Positions 1 to 9,093 are shown, counted from the first letter of the stretch. The stretch: DNA of 64,000 bases from Marinicellulosiphila megalodicopiae (GCF_045862395.1 NZ_AP023087.1:496001-560000), one strand, 5' to 3'. Numbers and translations are program-made. Notes: a model not told the origin generated them from the letters alone.

Positions 1-481
1 CTGCGTGTTGGACAATCATACAAACTTAATGTGGGAAGTAAAAACAGATGATCATGGACTTCATCATTATGAGAGTACTTATTTTTATTTTGAACCAAAC
101 TCAGAATTAAATGATGGAGTAATTGGTCATGAATTAACAGGGCAAACTTGTGAAAACTATACAGGCGGTGTGGTGGTAACTCAGTGTAATACTCAGGTAT
201 TTTTATATGAAATAAATCAATCAAATTATTGTGGGTTTAATGATTGGAGAATTCCAACTTACGAAGAGATGATGTCTATTGTAATAATGGGTGAAGGTAC
301 AAGATTAGATGAAGAGTTTTTCCCGTATACATTAACAAGAAAAAATCACAGAACATCGACAATTACGGCGCCTGCATTTAATAATTCAATTAGAGCGGTT
401 TATTTTTATGAACTCCCATCTTCATTTACAAATACTAAAGTTGGCCCGTTGCCTTTAATTTTAGTTCGCGAAAATAATTAA
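1..481 (+). CDS. DUF1566 (Lcl_C) domain protein, 5' end outside the window
   Basis: The reading frame is open to the left edge of the window (a Cys codon precedes the first possible GTG at 5), so this is the C-terminal part of a longer gene. The N-terminal stretch DNHTNLMWE followed later by GFNDWRIPTYEEM matches the two hallmark blocks of DUF1566 (Lcl_C): a 'D..T.LMW' opening and a 'DWRLPT..EL' block. The next gene, 11 bp downstream, carries the same domain, so the two probably arose by duplication and are co-transcribed. Family members are usually exported proteins of unknown function; a signal peptide would lie in the missing part. Family call fairly sure; function unknown. Confidence 0.7.
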   Translation, partial: CVLDNHTNLMWEVKTDDHGLHHYESTYFYFEPNSELNDGVIGHELTGQTCENYTGGVVVTQCNTQVFLYEINQSNYCGFNDWRIPTYEEMMSIVIMGEGTRLDEEFFPYTLTRKNHRTSTITAPAFNNSIRAVYFYELPSSFTNTKVGPLPLILVRENN

Positions 482-491
482 GGAAAATACT

Positions 492-1007
492 ATGACGATT
501 AAAAAACTTGCAATAATTTTAAATATTTTTCTTGTGGTAAATTTTGCACAAGCGACATGTTATGAACAAATGGAAGACAATACCCCAACTATTCGTTATA
601 TTTTTAGTGATGATGGTTGGGTAACAGATAAAAAAACAAATCTAATGTGGATGCGTTGTTCATTAGGTCAAACTTGGGAAAACAATACCTGTACTGGTCA
701 AGAAATTTATACATTTGAAAATTCACTAATCATATCAAATGAAGCAACTTTTGCTGGATTTGACGATTGGCGCTTACCTAATATTAAAGAGCTAATTTCG
801 ATTGTTGCTAATAATTGTAATCGTCCAGCAATTAATTTGGATGCGTTTCCAGGAACTACCGACTCAATTATAAATTCATTTTGGAGTGCAACAAAAACAA
901 ATGATAACTCTAGCGCTTGGTCGTTAGATTTTGCGGAAGGCACCCCAAGAGTCATTACAGTGAGTGCTTATTATCAAGTTCGTTTGGTTCGAGATTTATC
1001 CAATTAG
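492..1007 (+). CDS. Exported DUF1566 (Lcl_C) domain protein
   Basis: 171 residues. An AGGA ribosome site lies just before the ATG. Residues 1-21 form a signal peptide (MTIKKLA, hydrophobic core, cleavage near AQA-T). The mature part opens with the DUF1566 pattern DKKTNLMWMRC and then GFDDWRLPNIKELISIV, ending with a WSATK...AWSLDF segment typical of the domain end, so the full domain is present. Cysteines at the LMWMRC and NNTCTG blocks could form disulfides in the periplasm. It follows a truncated homologue with an 11-bp gap and precedes a terminator, so the two form a small operon. The molecular role of the family is not established. Confidence 0.75.
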   Translation: MTIKKLAIILNIFLVVNFAQATCYEQMEDNTPTIRYIFSDDGWVTDKKTNLMWMRCSLGQTWENNTCTGQEIYTFENSLIISNEATFAGFDDWRLPNIKELISIVANNCNRPAINLDAFPGTTDSIINSFWSATKTNDNSSAWSLDFAEGTPRVITVSAYYQVRLVRDLSN

Positions 1008-1116
1008 TAATATTATAGAAAAATATATTATTACTGTTTAATAGTTTGGTGGAAATTATGGAATTTGAAATAAAGGAATAATAGGGGGCTGGTTTTCAAT
1101 TTACATGACAGTTAAT

Positions 1117-1153
1117 AAAAAGGCTGAGATATTAATTTATCTTGGCCTTTTTT
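1117..1153 (+). terminator. Intrinsic terminator after the DUF1566 pair
   Basis: Hairpin with arms AAAAAGGC..AGATA (1117-1131) and TATCT..GCCTTTTTT (1138-1153), the right arm running into a T tract. It lies 110 bp after the stop of the second DUF1566 gene and has no other gene to serve. Confidence 0.75.
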
Positions 1154-1604
1154 GTAGCTTGGGAATGAAGTTTAAAAAATGACAGCGTTGGACGCGTAAT
1201 CGAGCAAAGAGATTTTTCAAGAAAGGTTTTCTTTCGCGTTGTGTATGGATGCACTAATGCCGTAATTGCAGGATGCTAAAGATCGGTAAGACATAATCAT
1301 GTAGCTTTATTTTTTTATTGGGTTAATGACTATTAAACATGCCGTTGGAAATATTCGACAGCCAGTTCCTTACGCTGTTCTACCACTTACATCCTGAAGC
1401 CACTTGAAGAGTTATGACGCTAAGGTCAATTGTTGAGCTAATGGAAGGCTGATAGGAAAAGGCCATGAAGAACCAGAAATACTGGCATGATTGTCAGCAA
1501 CAAAATTGTGCCTAAATGGTTTGTCCTGAGCAATTGCTCTTGTATTGTTCTAACTGATCATTACGTCGTTAAGCAAAAAATGATCATTTCTAGTTTGCAC
1601 AATT
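1154..1604. other. Non-coding stretch of distinct composition
   Basis: About 450 bp without a credible ORF on either strand. It looks visibly richer in G+C (roughly 1180-1560) than the AT-rich flanks and carries an 8-bp inverted repeat, TGATCATT...AATGATCA (about 1555-1585). No family was recognised on translating parts of it. It may be a decayed insertion or an RNA; nothing firmer can be said. Confidence 0.35.
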
Positions 1605-1907
1605 TTATTGTTCGGTTTCTACATGTCCAGTAGTACAAGGCCGAGCATATTTTAATGTGTTTGATTGTATTAATGCTTTTTCAGATAAATTATCCAATGT
1701 TAAGTCGTATGTATTTTGTTTGCTTGAAAGTTGATCGGGTTCTTGTTGTGTTTGTTCAGATAAAATTATTTGTATCGTAGCAGTATCTGCTGTGTATTCT
1801 GATATCAACTCTTCAGTAGTTTGTTCTAATTGCTCAGTATCACACAGAGCTAAACTGCTGCAAATAGATAATAGAGTTAAAAAAGACATTTGGTTAAATT
1901 TAAGCAT
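1605..1907 (-). CDS. Small exported hypothetical protein
   Basis: 100 residues. The N-terminus MLKFNQMSFLTLLSICSSLALC looks like a signal peptide, possibly a lipoprotein signal (SLALC-D) with Cys22 as the lipidated residue. The remainder is acidic, low in complexity and rich in Thr, Gln, Glu and Ser, with no recognisable domain; it resembles the Thr/Gln/Glu linkers of the large lipoproteins in this window. Only a weak GGTG ribosome site precedes the ATG. It stands alone, divergent from the exported protein at 2174. It could be a real small lipoprotein or a decaying gene. Confidence 0.4.
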   Translation of the reverse strand: MLKFNQMSFLTLLSICSSLALCDTEQLEQTTEELISEYTADTATIQIILSEQTQQEPDQLSSKQNTYDLTLDNLSEKALIQSNTLKYARPCTTGHVETEQ

Positions 1908-2173
1908 GCTGCACCATTAATGATATTGATTGTTTATAGAGTAAAGAGCGCTCAATACGTTACAGTAAAATATAATCAGTTATTGCATTTTATTTTGATA
2001 TGTTTGAATTGACGCAATTTTTTTGATTATAATTTATTGGGTTATTAAAAATATCAATTAATTTCTAATGTTAAATTTTCAATGCTTTCATTTTCAATAC
2101 AATCATTCAATGTTAGTGTTATTTATTTATTCGTTTTATAATCGAGCCATTATTAAACAGTATGGGGCATAAT

Positions 2174-2794
2174 ATGAATGTGAAATTCGCAAGGCTTTTA
2201 ATCGCGTTATCCTTGGTTTGGCAGGCGCCAAATGCAATGTCTTTGGGTTTAGAGTTAAGAGGTGGCGCAGGTTTATTTGTAGACAATCAAGAACGATTAG
2301 AAAAAGCAGATCAAGGTGAATTGATCGATGCAGCAGCGGGTGTTGAATTTAATATAGGTGACCAAGCCTACTTAGTTGAATTGGAATTAAACACCACCGA
2401 AATGCAAACTGCAGGATATAACGCATATAAAGATCCATCATCAAACAGTCTGCCTACAGAGCATGTTGAATGGAAGAAAATCGACACTCGATCAATGGCT
2501 CGATTAAATTTAATGAATATTCGATCGTTAAATAAGCGTCTTTCAGTGTATTACGGAATATCAATACTGGGTGCTGAAGTGACGCATTCTAAAATTGAAT
2601 ATGCATTTGGTAATATGGTTAACATGGACAAAGACAGTTATATAGGTTGGTATTTTGGTTTAAATGCTCAATTAGACTATGAAGTTTTTTCATTAGGTGG
2701 GTTGTCAATACATGCCTATGCAAACCCTTTTAATTACTATTATAAGGTTGGATTTAGTAGTGATGTAGGGTTAAAACTTAAATATTCTTTTTAA
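2174..2794 (+). CDS. Exported beta-barrel-like hypothetical protein
   Basis: 206 residues from the ATG at 2174, preferred over the in-frame ATG at 2162 because GGGG (2164-2167) sits at ribosome-site distance before it. A signal peptide (NVKFARLLIALSLVW...AMS) is followed by LGLELRGGAG and alternating polar/hydrophobic strands, ending KLKYSF with a C-terminal Phe. That is the signature of a small outer-membrane beta-barrel of the OmpA/OmpW size class. A frameshifted paralogue lies at 22050-22671 and matches along its whole length. Membrane location is inferred from strand pattern and terminal Phe only; function unknown. Confidence 0.6.
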   Translation: MNVKFARLLIALSLVWQAPNAMSLGLELRGGAGLFVDNQERLEKADQGELIDAAAGVEFNIGDQAYLVELELNTTEMQTAGYNAYKDPSSNSLPTEHVEWKKIDTRSMARLNLMNIRSLNKRLSVYYGISILGAEVTHSKIEYAFGNMVNMDKDSYIGWYFGLNAQLDYEVFSLGGLSIHAYANPFNYYYKVGFSSDVGLKLKYSF

Positions 2795-2814
2795 TTTATG
2801 GACAAATTTTAAAT

Positions 2815-3222
2815 ATGTTTAATGTAAGTTATCAAATACATACAAATATTGAATTAGAATTAATGTTGGAAGGAAAAAAGCCGTTAGCGATGTTTGGTGA
2901 AGACATTTCATGTTTACCTAATGAGCAAATCATTCCTGAAGAAAAATTTGCCCCTTATGTTGAAACTGGTCTGTTTGTAAGGGTGGAAGAAATAGTAGAA
3001 GGTATATTTAGTGAAGTGTTAAATCGGCCAACAAAAATTAAATATGTATTGTTTGCTGTAAAAGATCAGCAATGGCGAGCAACCATGATGCTTCAATTGC
3101 ATAAAGAATTTCAAAAAACCAAACAGTGGAATGAAACCTGTGAAGGTTTAGAGGGGTTTTTATTAGGCTACAGCGAGATAGAGCAAGATGAATGGCGACA
3201 GCGTCAGGTGAATAAAAATTAA
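2815..3222 (+). CDS. Hypothetical protein, 135 aa
   Basis: Begins 20 bp after the beta-barrel-like gene and has no signal peptide or membrane segment, so it should be cytoplasmic. It is acidic, with helical segments such as ETGLFVRVEEIVEGIF and MMLQLHKEFQKTKQW. No known family was recognised. The close spacing suggests co-transcription with the preceding exported protein, though no ribosome site stronger than an A-rich run precedes the ATG. Real gene likely from codon use and position; function unknown. Confidence 0.5.
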   Translation: MFNVSYQIHTNIELELMLEGKKPLAMFGEDISCLPNEQIIPEEKFAPYVETGLFVRVEEIVEGIFSEVLNRPTKIKYVLFAVKDQQWRATMMLQLHKEFQKTKQWNETCEGLEGFLLGYSEIEQDEWRQRQVNKN

Positions 3223-3289
3223 AAAATAATACATTTCTTAATTATCATGTAATATAAAAGCATAATATTAGTCGATAATTGGTGTGTGT

Positions 3290-4318
3290 ATGAAGGCGTT
3301 GATTCAATCAAAATATGGTGGTCCAGAAGTTTTAAACATTCAAGAAGTGCCTGTGCCAATTGTAAAACCCGATGAAGTACTTGTTAAAATTCATGCCGCA
3401 GCGGTTAATGATTATGATTGGAGTTTAATGCGAGGTAAGCCTTGGTTGTATCGACTAATGTTTGGATTGTTTAAACCAAAATCAAATATTCCAGGAATGG
3501 AACTTGCGGGAATAGTTGAATTAATCGGTGAAAATGTCACTAAATATAAAGTAGGTCAAAGCGTATTTGGGGATATATCTGAATATGGATTTGGGGCATT
3601 TTCTGAATATGTTGCAATAAACGAAAATGCAATTTTTTTAAAACCTGATTTTTTAAGTTTTACAGAAGCCGCAGGACTTTCTCATGCAGCAATGTTAGCT
3701 TGGCAAGGATTGGTGCAATTAGGAGAGCTTGAATCTCTTGCAACGTTCAAAAAAACACAAAATAAAAAAGTGCATATTTTGGTTAACGGCGCAGGTGGTG
3801 GAATGGGCATGTATGCTTTAATAATCGCCAAGCATTATAATGCAGAGGTGACAGGCGTTGACGCAACTGAAAAATTACCCGGTTTATTAAAACTGGGTTT
3901 TGATTATGTTATCGATTATACCAAACAGGATGTTACTAAAATTTCAAAGAAATTTGATTTAATCATTGATGCAAAAACCAAGCGCTCACCTTTTTCATTT
4001 TTAAAAATTCTAGCAAAAAATACGACATTTATTACAGTTGGTGGAGATCTTCCAAGGCTGGTTCAAATATTTTTTGTTTCTAAATACATTAAAAAAATTC
4101 ATCATAAACAAGTTAAAATATTAGCACTAAAAGCCAATCAAGGGTTGGAGGAGTTTTATGAAATTTTAAAAAACTCAACTATTAAGCCGATCATTGATGG
4201 GCCTCATAGCTTTGAAAAAACAAATGAAATGATTCAGTTTTTTGGTGAAGGCAAACATTGTGGAAAAATCATAATCGATATTGCTGGATCAAAACTTCAT
4301 GAAAAAGGAGGTGCTTAA
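3290..4318 (+). CDS. MDR-superfamily NAD(P)-dependent oxidoreductase
   Basis: 342 residues from the ATG at 3290 (MKALIQSKYGGPEVL, the classical quinone oxidoreductase-like start); a GTG six bases upstream is less likely. The N-terminal GroES-like fold (about 25-130) has GMELAGIVELIG; the Rossmann part has the nucleotide loop NGAGGGMGMYA (about 165-175). The catalytic and structural zinc cysteines of alcohol dehydrogenases are absent, placing it with zinc-independent quinone oxidoreductase / enoyl reductase-like MDR proteins. It directly abuts a Crp/Fnr-type regulator gene (stop and start adjacent), so the pair is probably one operon, perhaps a stress- or redox-responsive one. Substrate unknown. 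Confidence 0.8.
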   Translation: MKALIQSKYGGPEVLNIQEVPVPIVKPDEVLVKIHAAAVNDYDWSLMRGKPWLYRLMFGLFKPKSNIPGMELAGIVELIGENVTKYKVGQSVFGDISEYGFGAFSEYVAINENAIFLKPDFLSFTEAAGLSHAAMLAWQGLVQLGELESLATFKKTQNKKVHILVNGAGGGMGMYALIIAKHYNAEVTGVDATEKLPGLLKLGFDYVIDYTKQDVTKISKKFDLIIDAKTKRSPFSFLKILAKNTTFITVGGDLPRLVQIFFVSKYIKKIHHKQVKILALKANQGLEEFYEILKNSTIKPIIDGPHSFEKTNEMIQFFGEGKHCGKIIIDIAGSKLHEKGGA

Positions 4319-4888
4319 ATGGATCAGTTTGATGAAATTCAATTAACTCAAGAAGAACAATCTGAATTTGAAAAATTACAAACAATTAAATATTACAAAA
4401 AAGGCGAAGTATTATTAAATCAAAATCAGCCCTTAGATCGTTACTTTTATGTGATTAATGGTTGTGTCAGAAGTTATCGCTTGATAGATGATCAAGAGGT
4501 AACAATGGAGTTTTACACAAAGGGTCAAAGCGTATTACCTGCTGTGATCAATAAAAATATTCGATCATCATGTTATGTGGTGTGTCTAGAAGACAGCGAA
4601 CTTGGAGTGGTAGATCAAAAAATGGAAGACACTGTTTTTCGTCAGTTTCCTCGATTAAAGCAGGTATGCCTAAGCACCAGTGAAACGTTATTACTTGATC
4701 AACAAAGAGAACATTTACGCTGGAAAAGTTCAACTTTAGAACAACGTTATATTCATTTGTTAAAGACTCGCGCAGATTTATTAAACCGAGTACCTCATTA
4801 TCAAATAGCTCAATATTTGGGTGTAAAACCTGAATCATTGAGTCGATTAAGAAAAAAACTAGACGATAAAGGCGTGTCATATATTTAA
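4319..4888 (+). CDS. Crp/Fnr-family cyclic-nucleotide-binding-fold regulator
   Basis: 189 residues, starting directly after the oxidoreductase stop codon with a strong AAGGAGG ribosome site inside the end of that gene. Residues about 15-115 form the cNMP-binding beta-roll (YYKKGEVLLNQNQPLDRYFYVINGCVRSY), typical of the group of Crp-like regulators that do not obviously bind cAMP. The C-terminal part has a compact winged helix-turn-helix, HYQIAQYLGVKPESLSRLRKK, whose recognition helix 'ESLSRLRKKL' is characteristic. No Fnr cysteine cluster is present. It likely controls its own operon with the oxidoreductase; the signal is unknown. Confidence 0.8.
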   Translation: MDQFDEIQLTQEEQSEFEKLQTIKYYKKGEVLLNQNQPLDRYFYVINGCVRSYRLIDDQEVTMEFYTKGQSVLPAVINKNIRSSCYVVCLEDSELGVVDQKMEDTVFRQFPRLKQVCLSTSETLLLDQQREHLRWKSSTLEQRYIHLLKTRADLLNRVPHYQIAQYLGVKPESLSRLRKKLDDKGVSYI

Positions 4889-4936
4889 GGAAACTCTGAT
4901 CTAGAAAGATAAATATTTCTAAATCAGAGGTTCCTT
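4887..4936 (+). terminator. Long hairpin at the end of the oxidoreductase-regulator operon
   Basis: Near-perfect inverted repeat beginning in the regulator's stop codon: AAGGAA.CTCTGAT (4887-4899) pairs with ATCAGAG.TTCCTT (4923-4936), with additional AGAAA/TTTCT pairing inside. The downstream T-rich stretch (AATATTTTTT) is a few bases away, so termination is likely but not textbook. Confidence 0.6.
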
Positions 4937-5027
4937 AATAAATATTTTTTAGGGATTCTTAACCAAAGTCAATGAAATGGATTAAATAGCATATAAAATC
5001 ATATTCTTTAACCATTAAGGTGACAAT

Positions 5028-5621
5028 ATGAATTTTAAAAGACTTATTTTGCTCATTATAATATTATTTACCTCACCATTTTTAATTGCGCAAGAAAAAT
5101 CATTTCATGTCAATGCGTCGTTATTCATGCTTGTAAATATTATTGAAGAATCACCAAAGTACGCACATATCGAATTTGCAAAAATACTGAGTGACAAACA
5201 TATTATCGGCGTTGAGTTTTTAACTTGGGAGTATCGGGCACCTTTAGGTATTCCATATGGAAAACATTATGACGATCCAAATGAAAATTTCCCAGGCGTT
5301 GTTAAAGATATCGGTTTAGGTGTGTCCTATCAGTATTTTTATAGCAAAAACTGGTTTAGTAAATTTCATATAACGCCTTTTTATCAACAGTATTTAGATG
5401 AATCCAAAAATAAAATTCAAAGTGGATTTCAACTGTTTAGTGTAGCTAGAACTGGGTACCGTTGGGAATTTTATGACAATCAATTATTTATTGAACCTTC
5501 AATAGCCATAACCGCTTGGCCAATTAATACGAATATGCCCAGTGATTTTCAGTTGATAGAAGATAACTGGCCAAGTTTTTTCTTATTTGAACCAGGCTTG
5601 AATATTGGCTTTAGATTTTAA
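5028..5621 (+). CDS. Exported hypothetical protein, possible outer-membrane barrel
   Basis: 197 residues preceded by AAGGTGACAAT (ribosome site AAGGTG). A signal peptide spans about 1-21 (NFKRLILLIIILFTSPFLIAQ, cleavage at IAQ-E). The mature protein alternates aromatic and polar residues (YQYFYSKNWFSKFHITPFYQQYL; LFSVARTGYRWEFYDNQLFIEPSIAITAW) and ends GLNIGFRF with a terminal Phe, again suggesting a small outer-membrane beta-barrel. No family recognised. Monocistronic, facing a shared bidirectional terminator with the alginate lyase gene. Confidence 0.55.
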   Translation: MNFKRLILLIIILFTSPFLIAQEKSFHVNASLFMLVNIIEESPKYAHIEFAKILSDKHIIGVEFLTWEYRAPLGIPYGKHYDDPNENFPGVVKDIGLGVSYQYFYSKNWFSKFHITPFYQQYLDESKNKIQSGFQLFSVARTGYRWEFYDNQLFIEPSIAITAWPINTNMPSDFQLIEDNWPSFFLFEPGLNIGFRF

Positions 5622-5684
5622 GTGGGGCTTAAGTTAAAATATAAAGCGAATACTAAGAATTAAAATAAATTTAACCCTCGAAAA

Positions 5685-5709
5685 AAAGCCCGCAAATATT
5701 GCGGGCTTT
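5685..5709. terminator. Bidirectional intrinsic terminator
   Basis: Perfect hairpin AAAGCCCGC / GCGGGCTTT with a 7-base loop. On the minus strand it is followed by seven Ts, making it a strong terminator for the alginate lyase gene; on the plus strand it can end the exported-protein gene at 5028. Confidence 0.9.
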
Positions 5710-5738
5710 CAAACTTCAATCTAATCAATCACATTCAA

Positions 5739-8669
5739 TTAATCAGCGTTTGGACCTACATCACTTGGTGTTAATGGTGTGCGAACAATAAAGTTTGGTG
5801 TACTTGTTACTTCTTCAACTTCAGCGGAACTTAACGGACCACCAGAAACGGCAGTGGCATTACCAATAGCATAAGCAATATTACCTGACCAAGTATTAGT
5901 TTCACTGTTTGAATCATTACCAAATTGAATCCCAAAGCCGCCCATTACAATGTTGTCGATAATTGAAATGTATGTTGGGGAATTTTTGTAATTACTGTCT
6001 GCGCGACCAATATATATCCCGCCACCTACAGTATTTACAATCGTATTATTACGAATCACCACATCGGTACCATCTTGATGACTGTCGCCATTTGTACTAT
6101 CTGACGTGTCGCCATTATCAATAAGTAATGGCAGTCTCCAGGTTGTGCCGGTTAACCCTTCCATATAGTTGTCATGAATTCGATGGCCTGCGCCATAGGT
6201 GCGAATACCGCCAGTTTGATAGTTATTGTCTGTCACTAAATCACCGACGCCAACCCCATAAAAACTGTTACCGTATGCTTGGTTATCATGGCCTAAACGA
6301 AACGACAATGAACCCATTGCATTCACAAATGTGTTGTATCGAAATGTGTTTCCAGAAGTTTTGATTGTCATGATTTCATTTTCGCCATCGGTATCTTCAA
6401 AGTAGTTATATTCCACTACGTTGTTTGTCACAATGTCTTGTGAGTCTGCAATGCCCATTACTAATACTTCACGATCAGAGTCTCCGGCAGGTACGCCATT
6501 TACTAAATACGGAACAATGTTACTGAATTTATTGTGATGCACGTGTGTGTTTTTTGTCATCAAACCATTTTCAGATTCGTATTGATATTTGATAAAGCTA
6601 CCTGTGTTTTTTTGATTGTCAGCGTTCAGCATGACGTTTTTATCACGAAAATCATTGTAGGCAATTTCAATAAATACACTTTCGCCTGTCATGATTAATG
6701 AGCTTTGTGGTGTGACGACATCTAAATGATCAAACACGTTTCGTAATACTTTAATATTGGTTGAGTTTACGATTTTGAATAATGTGCTTGCGTCTTCATT
6801 TGGACCAAAGATGAACCCTTGGAAAGCCATGTTATTTACGTTAGTTAATGACACACTTTCTAAAGTGATTGAACCAATTGTTGCTGCACGAATTAATACT
6901 GGGCTTGTAAAGCTTATTTCTTTTATAGAAATTTCACCGCCTTGGGTAATAATAATTTCATCACCACCTGTTACTGTGCCTGCTGCTAAAAGATCACTCA
7001 AGTCATCCGCTGATGAATAGTGTGTTTGACCCGTTACAACGACTGAACCTGTGTTGGATGCTACTGTTGTAGACACTTTATTTTCAACGTCTAAATCACC
7101 AATTAAATCGCCGTCATCTACATAGCCTGTACCCGGATCAACTTGTGTGTCGGTTTGAGTGTTGGTGTTTGTTTCGGTTGATGTTTCTGTTTGTGTTGCG
7201 GTTTGAGTGGCTGTCTCAGTTTCAATATCTGTAGCTGTCATTGTTCCTGTTTCAGTGATTTCATCACCAAGATACACGCGCTCATAACTTAAGTTTGTAA
7301 ACGTAAGCTGACTTAATGTGATGCCTGCATCAATATAAAATTGAGCAAAATCGTCTGAGCTTTCTACTTTTTCATTTGTTTGCGCATCCTGTGCTTGCAA
7401 GTAATTACCAAACTTTAAATATGAAGCGGAGTCATCTTGAACGGTTGCATCAAATGATTGACCCATAGCTGTTACGGTAACGTGGCCAAAATCATTGATG
7501 ACTCTAAAGTCAAAATCTTCACCACTTTGAATCACACCAAGCAGTTTTTTCTCTTCGCTGCTGTCTTCACCTAAGATACGAACAAACACATCAAATATAC
7601 CGTCATTGGCAGTACTGTTTGCTATTACACCAGCGTCTTCATCAAAACCAGATTCACTTGTGTCTGCGATATACAGTTTCATGATTGTCCCGGTATCGCT
7701 TGCGTGATGTTGAATCACAATCGTTTTAGAGCCTGGCGACATTTCAACTTTAATGTTTGCTCTGAAGTCTTCGTATACTTCTGTCATTGCTACACGTTGA
7801 TCGGTATAAATTTTATATTCGTGTCTCCAACCGTTACCATTTGGGGTAATGTGTTGTGCCGCTAACGCATCAAAAACCATGCTGTCGTTTACAACAGGAT
7901 CAAGGTCGTTATCACCACCTTCTAAATCCCAATAGCTAAAGTCCCAACCTGTTAAACCACCTGTATTAGAGTTTGTCTCTGTATCTGTTGGTGTAGCTGT
8001 CTGAGTTTGAGTTTGAGTCTGAGTAGTTATCATTGTTTGTGTTGTGGTGGCAGAATCATTTTTGTCTTCATCAAAATAAATTTCAATTTCAGAAATACTG
8101 TTCCAATCTGATTCGCTATTACCATAACCAATAACACGTACTGTAGTGGTGGTTGTATTTTCAATATCAAAATACTCAAAACCAGCGGTTAATCCTGCTG
8201 ATTGGCCTGAGTAAACGGTTGTCCACGAACCATCTTGTTCTAAAACTACAATATCAAAAATGGTTGCGCGTTCATCGCCTTTTAAAAATATGATATCTAA
8301 ACCAGCGACTGTTTTTGGTTTTGAAAATGCAAGTTGTAGCCATTGTGGCTCGCCACTAATAGACTCTGCTGACCATCTTGTTGATTCATCGTTGTCATAT
8401 ACGTTTTCTGGCACATTTACATCTTGGCTTGATTTTGCGCTAATAAATACACCGTTCACTTCAATACCATCAGGGTCAATTGAATCAATTACCACTTCAG
8501 TATTGGTTTGAGTCTCTGATTCTGTGGAGGTAACACTTTGTGTTTGGGTGTTTACTTGATCAGATGTTACATCTGAGTCGGGTCCATCTTGGGTGGGTGA
8601 AGTACAAGCAAACATCGTTTGTGTTAATAAAACTACGACACTTGCTTTACTTAGAAATTTATAATTCAT
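5739..8669 (-). CDS. Multidomain alginate lyase lipoprotein (F5/8C-like, PL7-like, PL6)
   Basis: 976 residues. The signal peptide ends MFAC-TS with Cys22 as probable lipid anchor. Domains: F5/8 type C / CBM32-like (about 70-205, with DESTRWSAES and PQWLQLAF); a PL7/alginate-lyase-2-like jelly roll (about 238-465) with the three hallmark blocks GWRHEY, VIQHH and YLKFGNYLQ; then a right-handed beta-helix of PL6 (about 535-900). In the PL6 part, ENEIMTIKTSGN and SLSFRLGH place a Lys at 770 and an Arg at 791, 21 residues apart, as in the catalytic Lys/Arg pair of chondroitinase B-type lyases. Thr/Gln/Glu/Asn-rich linkers separate the modules. It should cleave alginate at the cell surface by beta-elimination. 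Family assignment is by motif; whether the PL7-like part is catalytic or only binds is open. Confidence 0.85.
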   Translation of the reverse strand: MNYKFLSKASVVVLLTQTMFACTSPTQDGPDSDVTSDQVNTQTQSVTSTESETQTNTEVVIDSIDPDGIEVNGVFISAKSSQDVNVPENVYDNDESTRWSAESISGEPQWLQLAFSKPKTVAGLDIIFLKGDERATIFDIVVLEQDGSWTTVYSGQSAGLTAGFEYFDIENTTTTTVRVIGYGNSESDWNSISEIEIYFDEDKNDSATTTQTMITTQTQTQTQTATPTDTETNSNTGGLTGWDFSYWDLEGGDNDLDPVVNDSMVFDALAAQHITPNGNGWRHEYKIYTDQRVAMTEVYEDFRANIKVEMSPGSKTIVIQHHASDTGTIMKLYIADTSESGFDEDAGVIANSTANDGIFDVFVRILGEDSSEEKKLLGVIQSGEDFDFRVINDFGHVTVTAMGQSFDATVQDDSASYLKFGNYLQAQDAQTNEKVESSDDFAQFYIDAGITLSQLTFTNLSYERVYLGDEITETGTMTATDIETETATQTATQTETSTETNTNTQTDTQVDPGTGYVDDGDLIGDLDVENKVSTTVASNTGSVVVTGQTHYSSADDLSDLLAAGTVTGGDEIIITQGGEISIKEISFTSPVLIRAATIGSITLESVSLTNVNNMAFQGFIFGPNEDASTLFKIVNSTNIKVLRNVFDHLDVVTPQSSLIMTGESVFIEIAYNDFRDKNVMLNADNQKNTGSFIKYQYESENGLMTKNTHVHHNKFSNIVPYLVNGVPAGDSDREVLVMGIADSQDIVTNNVVEYNYFEDTDGENEIMTIKTSGNTFRYNTFVNAMGSLSFRLGHDNQAYGNSFYGVGVGDLVTDNNYQTGGIRTYGAGHRIHDNYMEGLTGTTWRLPLLIDNGDTSDSTNGDSHQDGTDVVIRNNTIVNTVGGGIYIGRADSNYKNSPTYISIIDNIVMGGFGIQFGNDSNSETNTWSGNIAYAIGNATAVSGGPLSSAEVEEVTSTPNFIVRTPLTPSDVGPNAD

Positions 8670-9060
8670 GACAACTCGCTTGGATTAATTGATTGAAATT
8701 TCACTATGTGAGCGCAATGTAATAGTTTGTAAAAAGCTATTTATTTATGGGTAATTAATATTACAAAATATTAGCCCCAACCCACAATCATAGAAAAATA
8801 TCATTAAATATAATCGCCTAATCATAATCAAGTGACACAGTGTTGCATTCTATCAACCTGATCCACAACTTTAAAAATGAACTAATTTTATTTGTTAATT
8901 AATCAATTTTTTTAAAACAGGTTTCTAAAAAATAAATAAATATTCACTTAATTAAATAGGATTGATGTTAGATATAACGTTATATGAATGTAATAACCGT
9001 TAGCATTAGTTTAGGATGTGAAAAGAAAAATATTAAATTCGATCTATCTTGAATTATAAA
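8670..9060. other. AT-rich upstream region of the alginate lyase gene
   Basis: About 390 bp without an ORF; very AT-rich. It must contain the lyase promoter, but no convincing -35/-10 pair or operator could be singled out. Its right end is the insertion point of the IS30 element. Confidence 0.4.
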
Positions 9061-9063
9061 TTA

Positions 9064-9089
9064 CGCGGATTCAAATCCGAAGTGCATCA
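9064..9089 (+). repeat. IS30 left terminal inverted repeat
   Basis: 26 bp beginning CGCGGATTCAAATCC; identical as reverse complement to 10137-10162. Contains a nested CGGATT/AATCCG palindrome. Confidence 0.93.
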
Positions 9090-9093
9090 AAAT

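Noticed and set aside
707..955. Minus-strand ORF of 82 aa across the second DUF1566 gene
   Set aside because: Shadow of a gene with clear domain motifs on the plus strand.
1180..1210. Integron attC-like core site (GTTGGAC)
   Set aside because: A single 7-mer match to GTTRRRY with no matching inverse core or integrase; chance is the likely cause.
6128..8511. Several plus-strand ORFs of 78-87 aa inside the alginate lyase gene
   Set aside because: Antisense shadows; the opposite strand has strong domain and motif support throughout.
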